From Anthostomella pinea (Eukaryota; Ascomycota; Sordariomycetes; Xylariales; Xylariaceae), in NCBI GenBank assembly GCA_963556695.1, contig CAUWAG010000010.1, positions 3,720,001-3,784,000 of the forward strand: a stretch of 64,000 nt of DNA. Reading direction: 5' to 3'. A model generated the notes under the pieces. The model saw only the letters and a list, made by a program, of their open reading frames with translations. It ran no database searches and had not been told where the DNA came from. Both the position numbers and the translations under genes were made by a program. Positions within the stretch are counted from its first letter, which is position 1; every line of letters starts with the position of its first letter. Positions 22,730 through 32,636 of this stretch are shown piece by piece.

Positions 22730-23746
22730 ATGCCTTCTGCATCTGCATCTGCCACTACGCTGCCTCGTATCGTTCTTTACCATCAGACAATCCACGACCC
22801 CGATGGGAAGTTCATATCCGTCCTGCCTTTGATCACGCAGCCCGGCGTCTCGGTCACGCACCTCATCGTGGCTGCGATTCACATCAATGAGGACCCGGAC
22901 GGGTTGACGCTGAATGACCACCCGCCTTCTGATCCCCGGTACGCCTCACTATGGGCAGAGCTCCGTATTGCGCAAGCCAGCGGCATTTCCGTGATAGGCA
23001 TGTTGGGCGGGGCGGCGAAAGGTTCCTACACGCGACTCGACCAAGATCAGACCACCTTTGATCTCTACTACGCCCCGGTCTATGATCTGATACGCGCCCG
23101 AGGACTCAACGGCTTCGATCTGGATATCGAGGAGGAGATGTCACTCGGAGGGGTCATCCGATTGATTGACAGACTGCGCGCAGACTTCGGTCCGGATTTC
23201 ATCATCACGCTTGCGCCAGTCGCAGCCGCCCTCCTGGATTCACGGCGGAATCTCAGCGGCTTTGACTACGAGGCTCTCGAGGTCATGCGTGGCAAGCAGA
23301 TTGCTTGGTACAACGCTCAATTCTACTGTGGATGGGGAGACGCCAGTAATCCCGTCATGTACGAGATGTGCGTGGCGCGAGGCTGGGTGCCGGAGAAGGT
23401 CGTCGTCGGTGTCGTGACAACCCCCGAAAACGGGCATGGTTACGTCCCCTTGGAGCTTCTGGGTCTGAACCTGGCTGCACTGCGGCGCCGCTTTCCGACA
23501 TTCGGGGGTGTGATGGGCTGGGAGTATTTCAATGGACTTCCCGGAGGCAAGGGCCGTCCTTGGGAATGGGCTCAACGGATGACGAAGGTGCTACGAACTG
23601 TCGAAGCGGACGGCCAACCCGAACCAGAATCAACCCCGAAGATGCACTCGACGAACGAGGTAGACCCGGACTCAGATGGTGGCAAGCAAGCACAGGTACC
23701 CGAACAGTTTGAGTACTGGTCCGACGACTCGTACGAAGACAACTAG
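22730..23746 (+). CDS. GH18-family glycoside hydrolase (chitinase or endo-beta-N-acetylglucosaminidase-like)
   Basis: 338 aa in one exon. The glycosidase family 18 active-site motif is present as GFDLDIEE, with D130, D132 and the presumed catalytic acid E134; the upstream beta-strand motif GMLGGA lies at 90-95, and the barrel ends near MGWEYFNG. These fit hydrolysis of beta-1,4-N-acetylglucosamine linkages. There is no N-terminal signal peptide and no binding module, so the product is probably intracellular or exported unconventionally; endo-beta-N-acetylglucosaminidase-like or chitinase-like GH18 are both possible. The C-terminal about 50 residues are acidic and look disordered. ATG at 22730 is the only good start. 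No neighbour suggests a pathway. Confidence 0.88.
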   Translation: MPSASASATTLPRIVLYHQTIHDPDGKFISVLPLITQPGVSVTHLIVAAIHINEDPDGLTLNDHPPSDPRYASLWAELRIAQASGISVIGMLGGAAKGSYTRLDQDQTTFDLYYAPVYDLIRARGLNGFDLDIEEEMSLGGVIRLIDRLRADFGPDFIITLAPVAAALLDSRRNLSGFDYEALEVMRGKQIAWYNAQFYCGWGDASNPVMYEMCVARGWVPEKVVVGVVTTPENGHGYVPLELLGLNLAALRRRFPTFGGVMGWEYFNGLPGGKGRPWEWAQRMTKVLRTVEADGQPEPESTPKMHSTNEVDPDSDGGKQAQVPEQFEYWSDDSYEDN

Positions 23747-24560
23747 ATTCGCGGAAGGACCAATACTAGCTGCGAATGCATAATCAGTATGTGCCTCGTG
23801 GCCTACCCCGTGCCCTTTCACTGACCCTCTTGTAGCCGGTGCATATCACGCGGGCTAGGTCAACATTGGCACCATCAACGTGCGTTCCTTGATTCAAGGG
23901 GAAAGTGGGTTGTACCCCTTCGAGAGACCACGTCCCCCTAGTAGGAACTCGAATTAAAAATACTTAAGGCTCAACACCTTGAGGTTATTTCGGGAGGGAG
24001 GTCCCACCAGCAGATCGTGACGGGACAAGTGCTTTGTGGGTAGCTTCGCCGGGATCACAATGAGCACCGTTATGGACGACCTGATTTACCAACAATGGAG
24101 TACTTATTATATGCCAACTGGCGGAGGCGACTCGGCACAGACATATTCTGATGTCGCAAACATTTGTCTTGCGTTGGGTGTTCGTACTGAACATCGGCCT
24201 TGTTCAGCATTCAGTCTGTTTGCTCATCTGTTTTACCGCCTGATCTCGACTAGCACATCACCAATGACTCCTCGAGCGTTGCGCATTGTCATAATCGATC
24301 AATCCAGCTTGCATTCTTCTCATCACTCGACTCACTTTTACATTTATAGGAAACAATCACCTGCGAGCACAATGCGATGCGCGTGCTTGCTACTTTACTT
24401 CCTCATTTCCAGCGCCTCGGTCTGCGAGCACGCTCTTTCGTTGCACACCCCTCGCCATCTACCTACCCAGCACCGGCAAATTTTTCTTGTGCGTTCCTAC
24501 TGTCTTCTACATCACGTCGCATCGCATCTCACTCAAGTCGCAAGGCTTTGCGAATGAAAC
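23747..24560. other. intergenic region
   Basis: No supported gene. A frame to 24557 lacks a convincing ATG start and ends just before the next gene. The pyrimidine-rich stretch near 24300-24550 probably belongs to the promoter or leader of the gene at 24561. Confidence 0.45.
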
Positions 24561-25241
24561 ATGGGCGACCAGACCAACCAAACTCAGAGCCCATCGGGCC
24601 AAGAGGGCAGACGTCTTGACAGAATCGCCGAACAAGTGGATTGGTTCATGAGCCCACGCACACCACCGGTGCCCAAAACCAAACGATATAGCTTTGTCCC
24701 AACGGAATCCGAGGAACCCAGCATACCAAATGCTGCACAAGATCAATGGATGCGAGCAAAGGAAAAAGCCCTTGAGATCGCGAATGAAGAGGCGGGTAGG
24801 CCACAGGATCCGCAGGACCACTGGCTGCGAGCCAAGGAAAAGGTATTGGAGTCCGTGAGGCACGCTAGAGAGGTGAGTATGCAGCGCCGCCTGCGCCTTT
24901 CCGCACGTTGCATCTTACCTATGGTCGCTAACAACTGCATTCAGGAATCAAAGCTCTTAAGAAGCCTCTCACCGACGCGTGGCGCAAACCACTCTCGATC
25001 CCGGAGTCTATCCCAGAGAACCAAGAAGTACACGTCTCCGACCAGCCCAAAAGCGGAGCAGACAGCCGAAACTGATGCGGGAAGTATCGCAGGGAGCTAC
25101 TCCCCCAGTACCATTAGCGACAAGAAGAGACTTTCAGACAGGATTAGGGACAGGCTGAGTGGCAAGCCCAAGCAGAAGGATCCCTTGCATCAATGGATGG
25201 TAGATAATTCGGGTGGTACACTACAGAGGCGTGGCGGGTAA
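24561..25241 (+). CDS. uncharacterised hydrophilic protein, two exons
   Basis: Exons 24561-24872 and 24945-25241, with intron 24873-24944 (72 nt, GTGAGT, CTAAC, CAG). The intron is a multiple of three and is read through without a stop, so an unspliced form would be 226 aa and the spliced form 202 aa. The protein has two related segments, DQWMRAKEKALE and DHWLRAKEKVLE, then Ser/Arg-rich sequence and a basic KKRLSDRIRDRLSGKPKQKD tail ending near HQWMVDN. No enzyme domain or membrane segment is visible. Family unrecognised. Confidence 0.65.
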   Translation: MGDQTNQTQSPSGQEGRRLDRIAEQVDWFMSPRTPPVPKTKRYSFVPTESEEPSIPNAAQDQWMRAKEKALEIANEEAGRPQDPQDHWLRAKEKVLESVRHAREVSMQRRLRLSARCILPMVANNCIQESKLLRSLSPTRGANHSRSRSLSQRTKKYTSPTSPKAEQTAETDAGSIAGSYSPSTISDKKRLSDRIRDRLSGKPKQKDPLHQWMVDNSGGTLQRRGG

Positions 25242-25351
25242 CTGCGTGTGACGATACGAGGTATCACAGCCTTCCGCCTTCAAGAATACAGTCAGATGGA
25301 TACCACTCTATCGCGCTAGCAAGAGGAAGCCATCAGCATTGGAGGCAGTCA

Positions 25352-25601
25352 ATGGAGGAGCCATGCGTGGTGCGGATGACGGCAAACGGCTTGGATTCAA
25401 CGTTCAACGAATTGTTCGAGGAACTTATGGTAAGCGTACCCATGGGCAGTCGAGCCGTTCACTTACGCGCAGCTTCAGTACACACTTCACATGAGGCTTG
25501 GAAACATGGACGGGATGGTTTTGGGTGTACATAACTATCTGGTCAGGATTGGGGTGATCGATACCAAATCTAAAAGTGCCTGTGGGACAGCAAATAGGTA
25601 G
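25352..25601 (+). CDS. small orphan protein, two exons
   Basis: Exons 25352-25429 and 25479-25601 with a 49-nt intron (GTAAGC to CTTCAG) in phase 0, giving 66 aa. The spliced product runs NELFEELM then YTLHMRLGNMDGMVLGVHNY, a smooth amphipathic helix-like sequence, which supports the intron. There is no signal or known domain. It ends 18 nt before a convergent minus-strand frame. Confidence 0.5.
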
Positions 25602-25618
25602 GTATTTAAGTAGACACC

Positions 25619-25957
25619 TCAAGCGACCTCGACAACCCCAATACCACCTTTACCGAACCATGTAACAATGATCGTACCAATCTGCCAGACCCCATGGGAA
25701 TCTTCAGCAAGAGACGATCGAGATGGTGGGGTCCTGCCTGCCTCAACATCCATATTGATCCAATCCGTATGAGCTGCGAATCTCAGATCTTGCTCGCTTC
25801 GCCTTGTTACTACCATATGATATCGAGCAAAACCATCGCATGTGCTTAATGCCAACCACAGTGGATCTGAACTCGGCTTCAACGGTTCAAGCGCCCTGGG
25901 CATGTCCAGTATGGCATCTACGCTTCGAGTCATCGGGTCAGTCGACCTCGCAGTCAT
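25619..25957 (-). CDS. hypothetical protein, 112 aa
   Basis: Open frame from ATG (25957) to a stop at 25619, without introns. It contains DPLWLALSTCDGFARYHMVV and ends WFGKGGIGVVEVA. No family recognised and no membrane segment. It may be the terminal exon of a longer gene or chance. Confidence 0.35.
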   Translation of the reverse strand: MTARSTDPMTRSVDAILDMPRALEPLKPSSDPLWLALSTCDGFARYHMVVTRRSEQDLRFAAHTDWINMDVEAGRTPPSRSSLAEDSHGVWQIGTIIVTWFGKGGIGVVEVA

Positions 25958-26730
25958 CTTGTCGAATAAGTAAAGCTACCTAGGAACGGAGCTTCGTGGA
26001 GTCGAGACGTGAAGAAGATCATCGGAATTCCGGCAGATTAGCTGACATGTCCTGCTTGTGAAGGTCCGGCGTTAACGATGTATATAGAACGAGCTGGCAG
26101 TAGCTATATGCCTCAAAAAGATATGCTCGGTTTCTTGTTCGTGTAATGTGCCAAGGCCGGGCTTGCCTTGGATTGGCACTGACCCGGATCGCCACGTCCA
26201 ATGCGGGTGGTGTCACAACGGTAAAGGGGTTGCATGCATCACCTCGCCTGTTATCTCGCTGGTCCAAGGGTTGTATGCATGGTGTGGCTCTTGGTTGGTT
26301 CTGCGCCGCGGAAAGAGATAGCTTCTTCCTATGGAGAGAGTACCCAACTGGATGGACTTTTACCTTCGGTGCTGGTAGATGCGTGTCTAGTCTGTTCGTC
26401 ATCTTGATCAAGCTGGAAGGAAGGGGGTGAGGTGGTAGTAATATCTTACCCAGAGACCCACAATGAGACTTACCCCTTTTCCACCCCACCACCCCCCATC
26501 AAAATCGCACACCACGCTTTCGACAGGCGTACCAGTATCATCTAGGGCATCACTGCTAGGTTTTTTGCCATCGGGGTTTTCTTTTGAGTAACATGCGTCG
26601 AGAGAAGTCCATCAAGAATTATATTGGGGGAAATTCATTAAGGGAATGTAAAGTGCAAACCAATGGGGCAAGTATACAACCTGAAGCCCTTAGTACGTCG
26701 CCGACGCGCGGTAATGGACATCTCAATACC
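25958..26730. other. intergenic, nothing recognised
   Basis: A minus-strand frame of about 157 aa at 26019-26492 has biased composition, no domain and no supporting splice sites. I see no repeat here. Confidence 0.4.
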
Positions 26731-26934
26731 CTACTTCTTTTTCTTTCCAGACAAACCCCCCAAGAAGCTTCCCCCTCCACATTTTCCTCCTCTTTCCGAG
26801 CCCTGCTGCCGCTTGGGGGGTTTGAATCGCGTCGGTATGCGTCTTATATCACTCTCAAATTCTTCCTGCGTTGCCCCGAACTTCACTTTCTCGAAGTCGA
26901 TCATCTTCACCTCGCCGGTCAAATCCTTGACCAT
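26731..26934 (-). pseudogene. possible C-terminal fragment of a host gene cut by a LINE fragment
   Basis: 67 codons on minus from ATG 26934, reading MVKDLTGEVKMIDFEKVKFG then DIRRIPTRFKPPKRQ and ending in GKKKK. It has the composition of real coding sequence, and the frame begins about 8 nt from the LINE-1 fragment that starts at 26942, so the 5' part may have been removed by that rearrangement. Identity unknown. Confidence 0.3.
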
Positions 26935-26941
26935 GAACCCC

Positions 26942-27482
26942 GGACCAAGTTGCCAAAATACTGGCTAAAGATAAGCACCTCTATGAAGCAAGGATGACCA
27001 GTATTTTGGCAACTTGGTCCTGGCACTTTAAGAAGGAGGCTTTATTCCCTGTATCGCATGTAATGGCTTGGTCTGTGGAGATTTCGTTCAATTGAGGTCG
27101 TTTCACTCCAGTGGTGCTGCTGTCATTGACATTTCGGGATTTTCCTTTCAGAGGGGAAATAACGGTGAAGTCAGCCTCAGAGACCTGTGCCGGGCTGCTG
27201 CTAATGTCGTCAAGCAGCGCCTGGCGGAGCCTGCTCGGAGTTGCCGGGCCGTATGTCTTTCTAGGGACCGGGGATTTGAGCACGTCACTGGTGGTCGTCT
27301 TTGGGACGGTCACAGGCATATTTGGGGGCCCATTGTGGAAGGGTGCTATCCGGCTTGTAAGAAAAATTCTCTTATGTCTTGGCAAAGATAGTCAGTTATT
27401 GAGAGAAGTGCCTACTTTAGTGCAGATATTGAGATTGTGCCCTAACAGCGGGGCGCCAAGAAAAATAGTTGTTTTTGTCTGG
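26942..27482 (-). mobile_element. LINE-1 5' fragment with a folded-back end (copy 3)
   Basis: 27001-27482 is the reverse complement of the 5' untranslated region and first part of ORF1 of the LINE at 11281. 26942-26999 carries the next part of ORF1 in the opposite orientation, and the first 20 bases of it repeat, inverted, the end of the minus part (27001-27020). The rest of the element is missing. The ORF1 start codon is ATA here. Confidence 0.85.
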
Positions 27483-27540
27483 TTTATGCTACACAATGTA
27501 TAAGATATAAGATAAGCGTGCTATAGCCAGCCGCAAGCGG

Positions 27541-28760
27541 TGTGATATCGGGCAAGCCGTGACTTATCGAGCAGGCGGTGTCATATCGGGAAAGTGGTGT
27601 CGCGTCGGGCAGGTGGTGTCGCATCGGGAAAGCGGTGACTTATCGAGCAGGCGGTGTCACATCGGGAAAGCGGTTTTGCATCAAGTGGTGCTGCATCGGG
27701 CATGCGGAGCTACACCGCGCAGGTAGTATGATGTACGCAAGGGGTACCAATTCGGCTGATGGCAAAGGAAATAGGCATGCCGTGAGTGACATGTCCTATT
27801 GTGGATGTCTTGAAAGATATCATGACCAGTAAATCAACCATGTACGAGAATTGGATTATACTCTGGACATGGATCACGGGCAAGAAGTGAAGTCTACTCA
27901 ACACAGAGACAGTAGTCCTCGGCATATACAGACTTCCTGGTTCTAGAAAGACCTTCCTTCTGAACCAGCTTAAACAAGAAACTGAGAAGAATAGTTAAAG
28001 CAATACTGTTACAACGCGTATAGGACAACCATTACGCCATGAGGCAAAAGCTTTAATAATGACCCGCATGGTTATTGACTCCTATTTCTGTACTATATGC
28101 ATTACTCTGTACAGCGACCCACTATATGACCGTAACAAATACCAGAGCTCTGACGTTATTAATGGCAAGAAGTCTCGAGGTCTTGTATGGCCATTTCCCT
28201 GTTCTCTTTCAGTGTTTCTTGTGAATTGAATCACGAGGAAGAAGTGGACCACGGCGTAGGAACTGCATCACGGGTGGGAACTAGATCATGAATAGAAAAC
28301 GGCCCCTGGGTGGGAACTGGATTATAAGACTGGGCCACGGGCTGGAAGAAGCAGTAAATAGGCGTCCAGCATTGTAGTAAACAGACAAGAAGTAAGGGCT
28401 GCGGGCTTCACGTTGAACACCCACGTATAGACTTGAAAGATCCAAAGCTGGCGCTATGGCCATAGAAACCAAATCGAGATTATATTCAAGACAGGACACC
28501 TATCCACTGCCTCCTCCAGTTCGTGGTCCAGTTCCTACTTATGATCCAGTTCCTGTCCATGATCCAGTTCCCGATTATAATCCAATCCCTGCGCATATTA
28601 TCTTTCAAGACATCCAAAAAAGAAGATATCTCATACTGTCTGCCTATTTTCTTTACCGCCTGCCCGATGCGGCACTGCCTGTCCAATGCGGCACTGCCTG
28701 TCCGATGCGGTACCGCCTGCTTGATGCGGCACCGCCTGATCAATAAGTCACCGACTTGTC
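27541..28760. repeat. foldback pair of minisatellite-bearing arms
   Basis: 27541-27890 holds degenerate units of about 20 nt (pattern RTATCGGGNAAGCGGTGT and variants), then GTGGATGTCTTGAAAGATAT and GAATTGGATTATA-type sequence. 28480-28760 holds the same components in the same order on the opposite strand. The arms are inverted and diverged, separated by about 0.6 kb of AT-leaning sequence. No transposase is visible. Frames across the arms (for example 28743-28486 minus, repeated RRCRIKQAV-type units) are probably not genes. Confidence 0.75.
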
Positions 28761-28860
28761 TAATCTAACACCACAAATATACTATTCATCAGGGGATTCG
28801 TTCTTCACATTATAGCCTTAAAATAAGTCTTTAATTAAATAAATTATTATATAATAAGAG

Positions 28861-30022
28861 CTAATGGGACCTTTCTGACATGTTCTTTATACTCTTAAAA
28901 GGTTCTCTGAGTAGATAAGAAGGGAGACTATTGTCAAAGTACGCAGATACGACTTCATTAAAGGAACTGTATAGGGTATCATTTATATAATGCTGGAAGG
29001 TTAAAGAAGCGTTATAGTCCAAAACTTGTAGAGGCCAAATCTTATCGTGGATACTGGTTTCCACTTATGCCCTTTCGCCATAAGGATCCTGGTGAACGCC
29101 GCCATCATGTCAAGCTTTGTGAAGATTCTTAATGTGCATAGGGCGTTCGATGATTGCTCTGATTAGCGGAAGAGGGTAGGGTTCTTAATTGTCATATTGT
29201 TAAAGCCCCTATAGTCCACCCATACCCGGATGCCACCATTACGCTTATGTGCCAGCAGGAGTGAAGCAGCTGATTTTGACAGTGATGGTTGAATGAACCC
29301 CTTACATCATGTTGTCATCCAGATATTTCTTCATTACTTTCAGTTCTGATTGTGACATCGGTCGTTTTTTTGAGCTTGGTACCGTTTTGCCAGGTTCAAT
29401 GTCGATTTTTTGGTCATATGTGTGCTGTTAGGGTAGTTTCCTAGCTTCTGAGAAGACATTAGCAGTCTTCTCTGATGTAGGATGTCCGTCGCTGGGCAGC
29501 AGGCGTGATCCAGAAGGCAGGCTTGAGCCTCGCTGGCCATGGCTCTCTTCGGTCTCATTCGAACTGGGATATCGGATATGACCCTCTGAGCTTGAGCACG
29601 TAGACTCGTGGAAACCCGGTTTTCTCACAGAATCAGATTTCAGTGAGACAGTTGGCTTGGGGGGCGTGTAGAAATTGATATAACTAAGAACGGATATTGA
29701 TCGTCAGCTGAAACGAGATATAAGCAGTCACACCCATACCAAGTGGATAATCTGCAAGAGCGTAAATATCACGAGCACTGAACATGATTGTGCTGTCGAT
29801 CACTACCGCCAAGAGATATCACCAGAACATACTCATCCGCTGCGATCATCACTAGCCAATAGCTTCTCCCGCAATCATACAATCCTCAGAGTTGCCGCGA
29901 CAGAGTATGAGAGCACCTGCCTCATTCAGCCAACTCAGAGGCATACAATAATAATCAAGAGTCAAGATTTATCAGCTGATGTATTCTGTTTATCTGCATG
30001 AAATGGCTGGGTTTTTGCAACA
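28861..30022 (-). mobile_element. decayed Ty3/gypsy remnant
   Basis: Read on minus, 29450-28861 contains degraded reverse-transcriptase pieces in order: YDQKIDIEPGKTVP, LKVMKKYLDDN, a CFTPAGT remnant of the FVKKP region, then LDYNASLTFQHYINDTLYSS and VSAYFDNSL where YIDDIL would be expected. Many stops and frameshifts. 29667-30022 may be its 5' LTR (TGTTGCAAAAACCC to ATTTCTACA on minus). The LTR boundary is inferred and weak. Confidence 0.6.
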
Positions 30023-30720
30023 GTCTAATTACATTGGCGAGAAAGAAATGTTTGAGCCAAATAAGCGCCCAGTGTGGAGGGCCGTAATGCCTCGCTCAGT
30101 CCTTGTTCGGGCTTCCACATCGAATTCTTGAACCATACGTAAGGACTGATTACCTCCTTGCCGTCAAGGACCTGTTTTGCGCATGCTACAGACTACTAAA
30201 GGATGGGTGTACTTCCCCCTGACGTAGTTCCCTGAGCACTCCGCACAGCATCCAGTACCTGATGAAATTATCTGGCAGAGTTTTGGCCTTTACCCAGACA
30301 TTCTTAACTCTATGGCTTGGGAAGAGAGGTATTTAAGCTCCAGCAAACGATGGATAATAATCAACAGCCGAGGTGGCGAAAGCCACTATATAGGTGTCAA
30401 GATGGGTGTCGAAGTGGGCAGCTTCGCAGATTCCCAAAGTAGCAAAAGTCATTTTCAGACTCAGCTGTGAGTCAAGCATCTAGGCAACAGCAGGTGGCGT
30501 GGAACTGAACGGCTGTGAAACCAAGACCCACAGGACCGAGGGCGGGAGCGGAAGGAGGGAATGTAAAAAGTACCCAGAAAGGGACGTCACGGGCGCCGTC
30601 CGTACTTATGAGATGCGGCAGACTGGACTGTGCAAGTGCGCGAGCTGGCACAAGGCAGATAAGACGCCATGCCAAGTCGGGCGTACCGCTAAACCCGGCG
30701 GAGCAGGCAGCGACTTCTCC
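30023..30720. other. intergenic, nothing recognised
   Basis: Mixed composition. 30000-30070 is similar to the reverse complement of the last bases of the window. A GC-leaning stretch at 30480-30720 precedes the AT-rich tract; its frames show no domain. Confidence 0.4.
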
Positions 30721-32497
30721 ATTACTATTTATATTAATTGTTTATATCAAGTTTAAACAATAACTAAATAAAATAAATCTGTTATAATGAAAACGTTTAA
30801 AGCATGGTCCAAGATTGAATAAAAAAACTTGATTCTCAACCTTAATTTTATTATAATAGATAATATTATAATTAACGTTTAAACTCACATATTCATTCTA
30901 GGTGTTTTATTGTTTATTTATACGGATATTTAATTAAAGTTCTATATTAACATTGTAAGCGTTTTTTAAAGTAAATTGATAAATGATAACCTATTTTATT
31001 ATTAATTATAATATATAACCTTAAAACATTGCTACAACTTATAAATGTGACGAGCCGTCTAACCTATAAGGCTAAAGGGTCATGAAAGGTTTATGTTCTG
31101 AGGTAAGTCAACAAAAAGGATAATAGAGGCTTCTGTCAACTAGAAGAAATTCAGATGCTGGGGTTTGGTCTGATATGGGGGATCACTGAATAGTCGAGTC
31201 GTCAGGAGATTTCTCCCACCTTAGGGTTGGCTAAGATGCTTAGATTGATCACTGAGGCAGAGACTGTCTGTCTGTCTAGCTAGGAAATATCTATCCTTAT
31301 ATATCCAATCTCTCCCCCACTGATTAGGTGGCTCACCCTGGATCACCGATGATCCAAGGTGATCCTGCTCACTGGCTCACCATGGTGATCCAGTGATCTA
31401 AATTCTTAGTCACGTAACCCAGTTTCTGCTGTTCACGTGATCTGTATACCGTTACTCCGATTTCTCCGCTAGTCGGCACCCCACTCACTAGACAACCTGT
31501 TTCCAATCGTCTCTTCTCGGCCTGTTATCAGGCCGCATTGTTTGTTGGTTTGTAACAATAGACTATTATGATAAAAGAATTATATTTATAACTTTTTAAA
31601 CTTTAAAATATAAATATAATAACATTCAATATCACTTATTTTATTATAATTATAATACATAAAATTTGATTAAAATTAAAAAATTGAAAATTTTTACAAT
31701 ATAACGAAAGGTTTATGTTATAAAGTAAAGGTTTTGATTATTTACAACGTATTGAAAAGCGTAAGTCTATTTTAGTTTATTAATCGTTTAAAAAGACCGT
31801 AATAAATGTGGTAACTATCTTAATATTTATTTACAGGCTTTTAAATCGTAATAAAAAGGTATAAAAAAGCAAATACTAGGTGCTTTATTTTATATATTAG
31901 TTAAAATAAGTTATAAAACGATTTAACTCTAACTTATTTAAGTTTTATGTACGAAAAGATTTCAGGTTATAACTTATTTTAAAATCTAATCATAACGTTA
32001 ACCGGTACAAAACTATTAGTAAATAAAATTTAAATATATACTTTTATATATTAACTGCTGGCATACAGGTGCTTTGCAGGTGTCGTGCAGGTGCGGCGCC
32101 AGCTGCGCGGCAGCTGGAATGGACCAGAATAGCTGGTCGAAGAAAGAAAGGGGCAGAAAGCCCTATTCAGGGATGAAAAGCCCACATTTAAGGGCTTTCA
32201 ACAGTGATAGACAAGGAGTCGTTAACAGTCAGATCTGAGGATGGGCCAGTCCTTCAGGATTGCACTGTATTTAGTACTGAGATTCGTCCTACAGACCGAA
32301 GTTAGGTCACGCAACCAATACACTCCATTTTTGACCGCATGATATGGTCCTGTATTATGACATTAACCGTAAAGAGCTTGAACGGTTTTATTTAACTTGT
32401 ATATTATAGGATTTATGAAGCTATTGGCGAGTTTAAATAATTACTTCTTAATATTAAATAAAATATTAAGCGCTTTTTAAATCTTATTTCTTTTTAA
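30721..32497. other. AT-rich, RIP-like tract
   Basis: Long runs of A/T with poly-TTA and AATAT texture and no coding frame, in sharp contrast to the flanks. It is interrupted by the solo LTR at 31046-31557 and by a base-balanced island at about 32045-32340. The same texture resumes at 43826 beyond LINE-2, so the two parts were probably one tract. Confidence 0.7.
31046..31557 (+). repeat. solo LTR, family A
   Basis: 512 bp starting TGTGACGAGCCGTC and ending GGTTTGTAACA, homologous to 19475-19962. Flanks are ATAAA (31041-31045) and ATAGA (31558-31562), a 5-bp duplication with one G/A difference. Confidence 0.82.
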
Positions 32498-32636
32498 GAA
32501 CTCATTATTATTAAGAGGAGATTGAACGGACACGGATAACTCTGCAACAACACACTATTACATCAAATAATTTGAAGATTCGCATTCCTACCTCCCGAAT
32601 TGACCTTGCAGCGTGGTTTTCAAGATCACCAAGCAA

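Noticed and set aside
26019..26492. 157-aa minus frame
   Set aside because: Low-complexity basic and proline-rich content, no domain and no neighbours to support it.
26942..27482. twin-priming 5' inversion
   Set aside because: The order of sense and inverted pieces is the reverse of what twin priming gives, and no 3' end follows.
27578..27832. 84-aa plus frame in the foldback arm
   Set aside because: It is a translation of the degenerate 20-nt repeat units, not a conserved protein.
32045..32340. base-balanced island in the AT-rich tract as another LTR
   Set aside because: It has TG...CA-like ends (TGCTGGCAT to CCAATACA) but flanks do not form a target duplication and no second copy is in the window.
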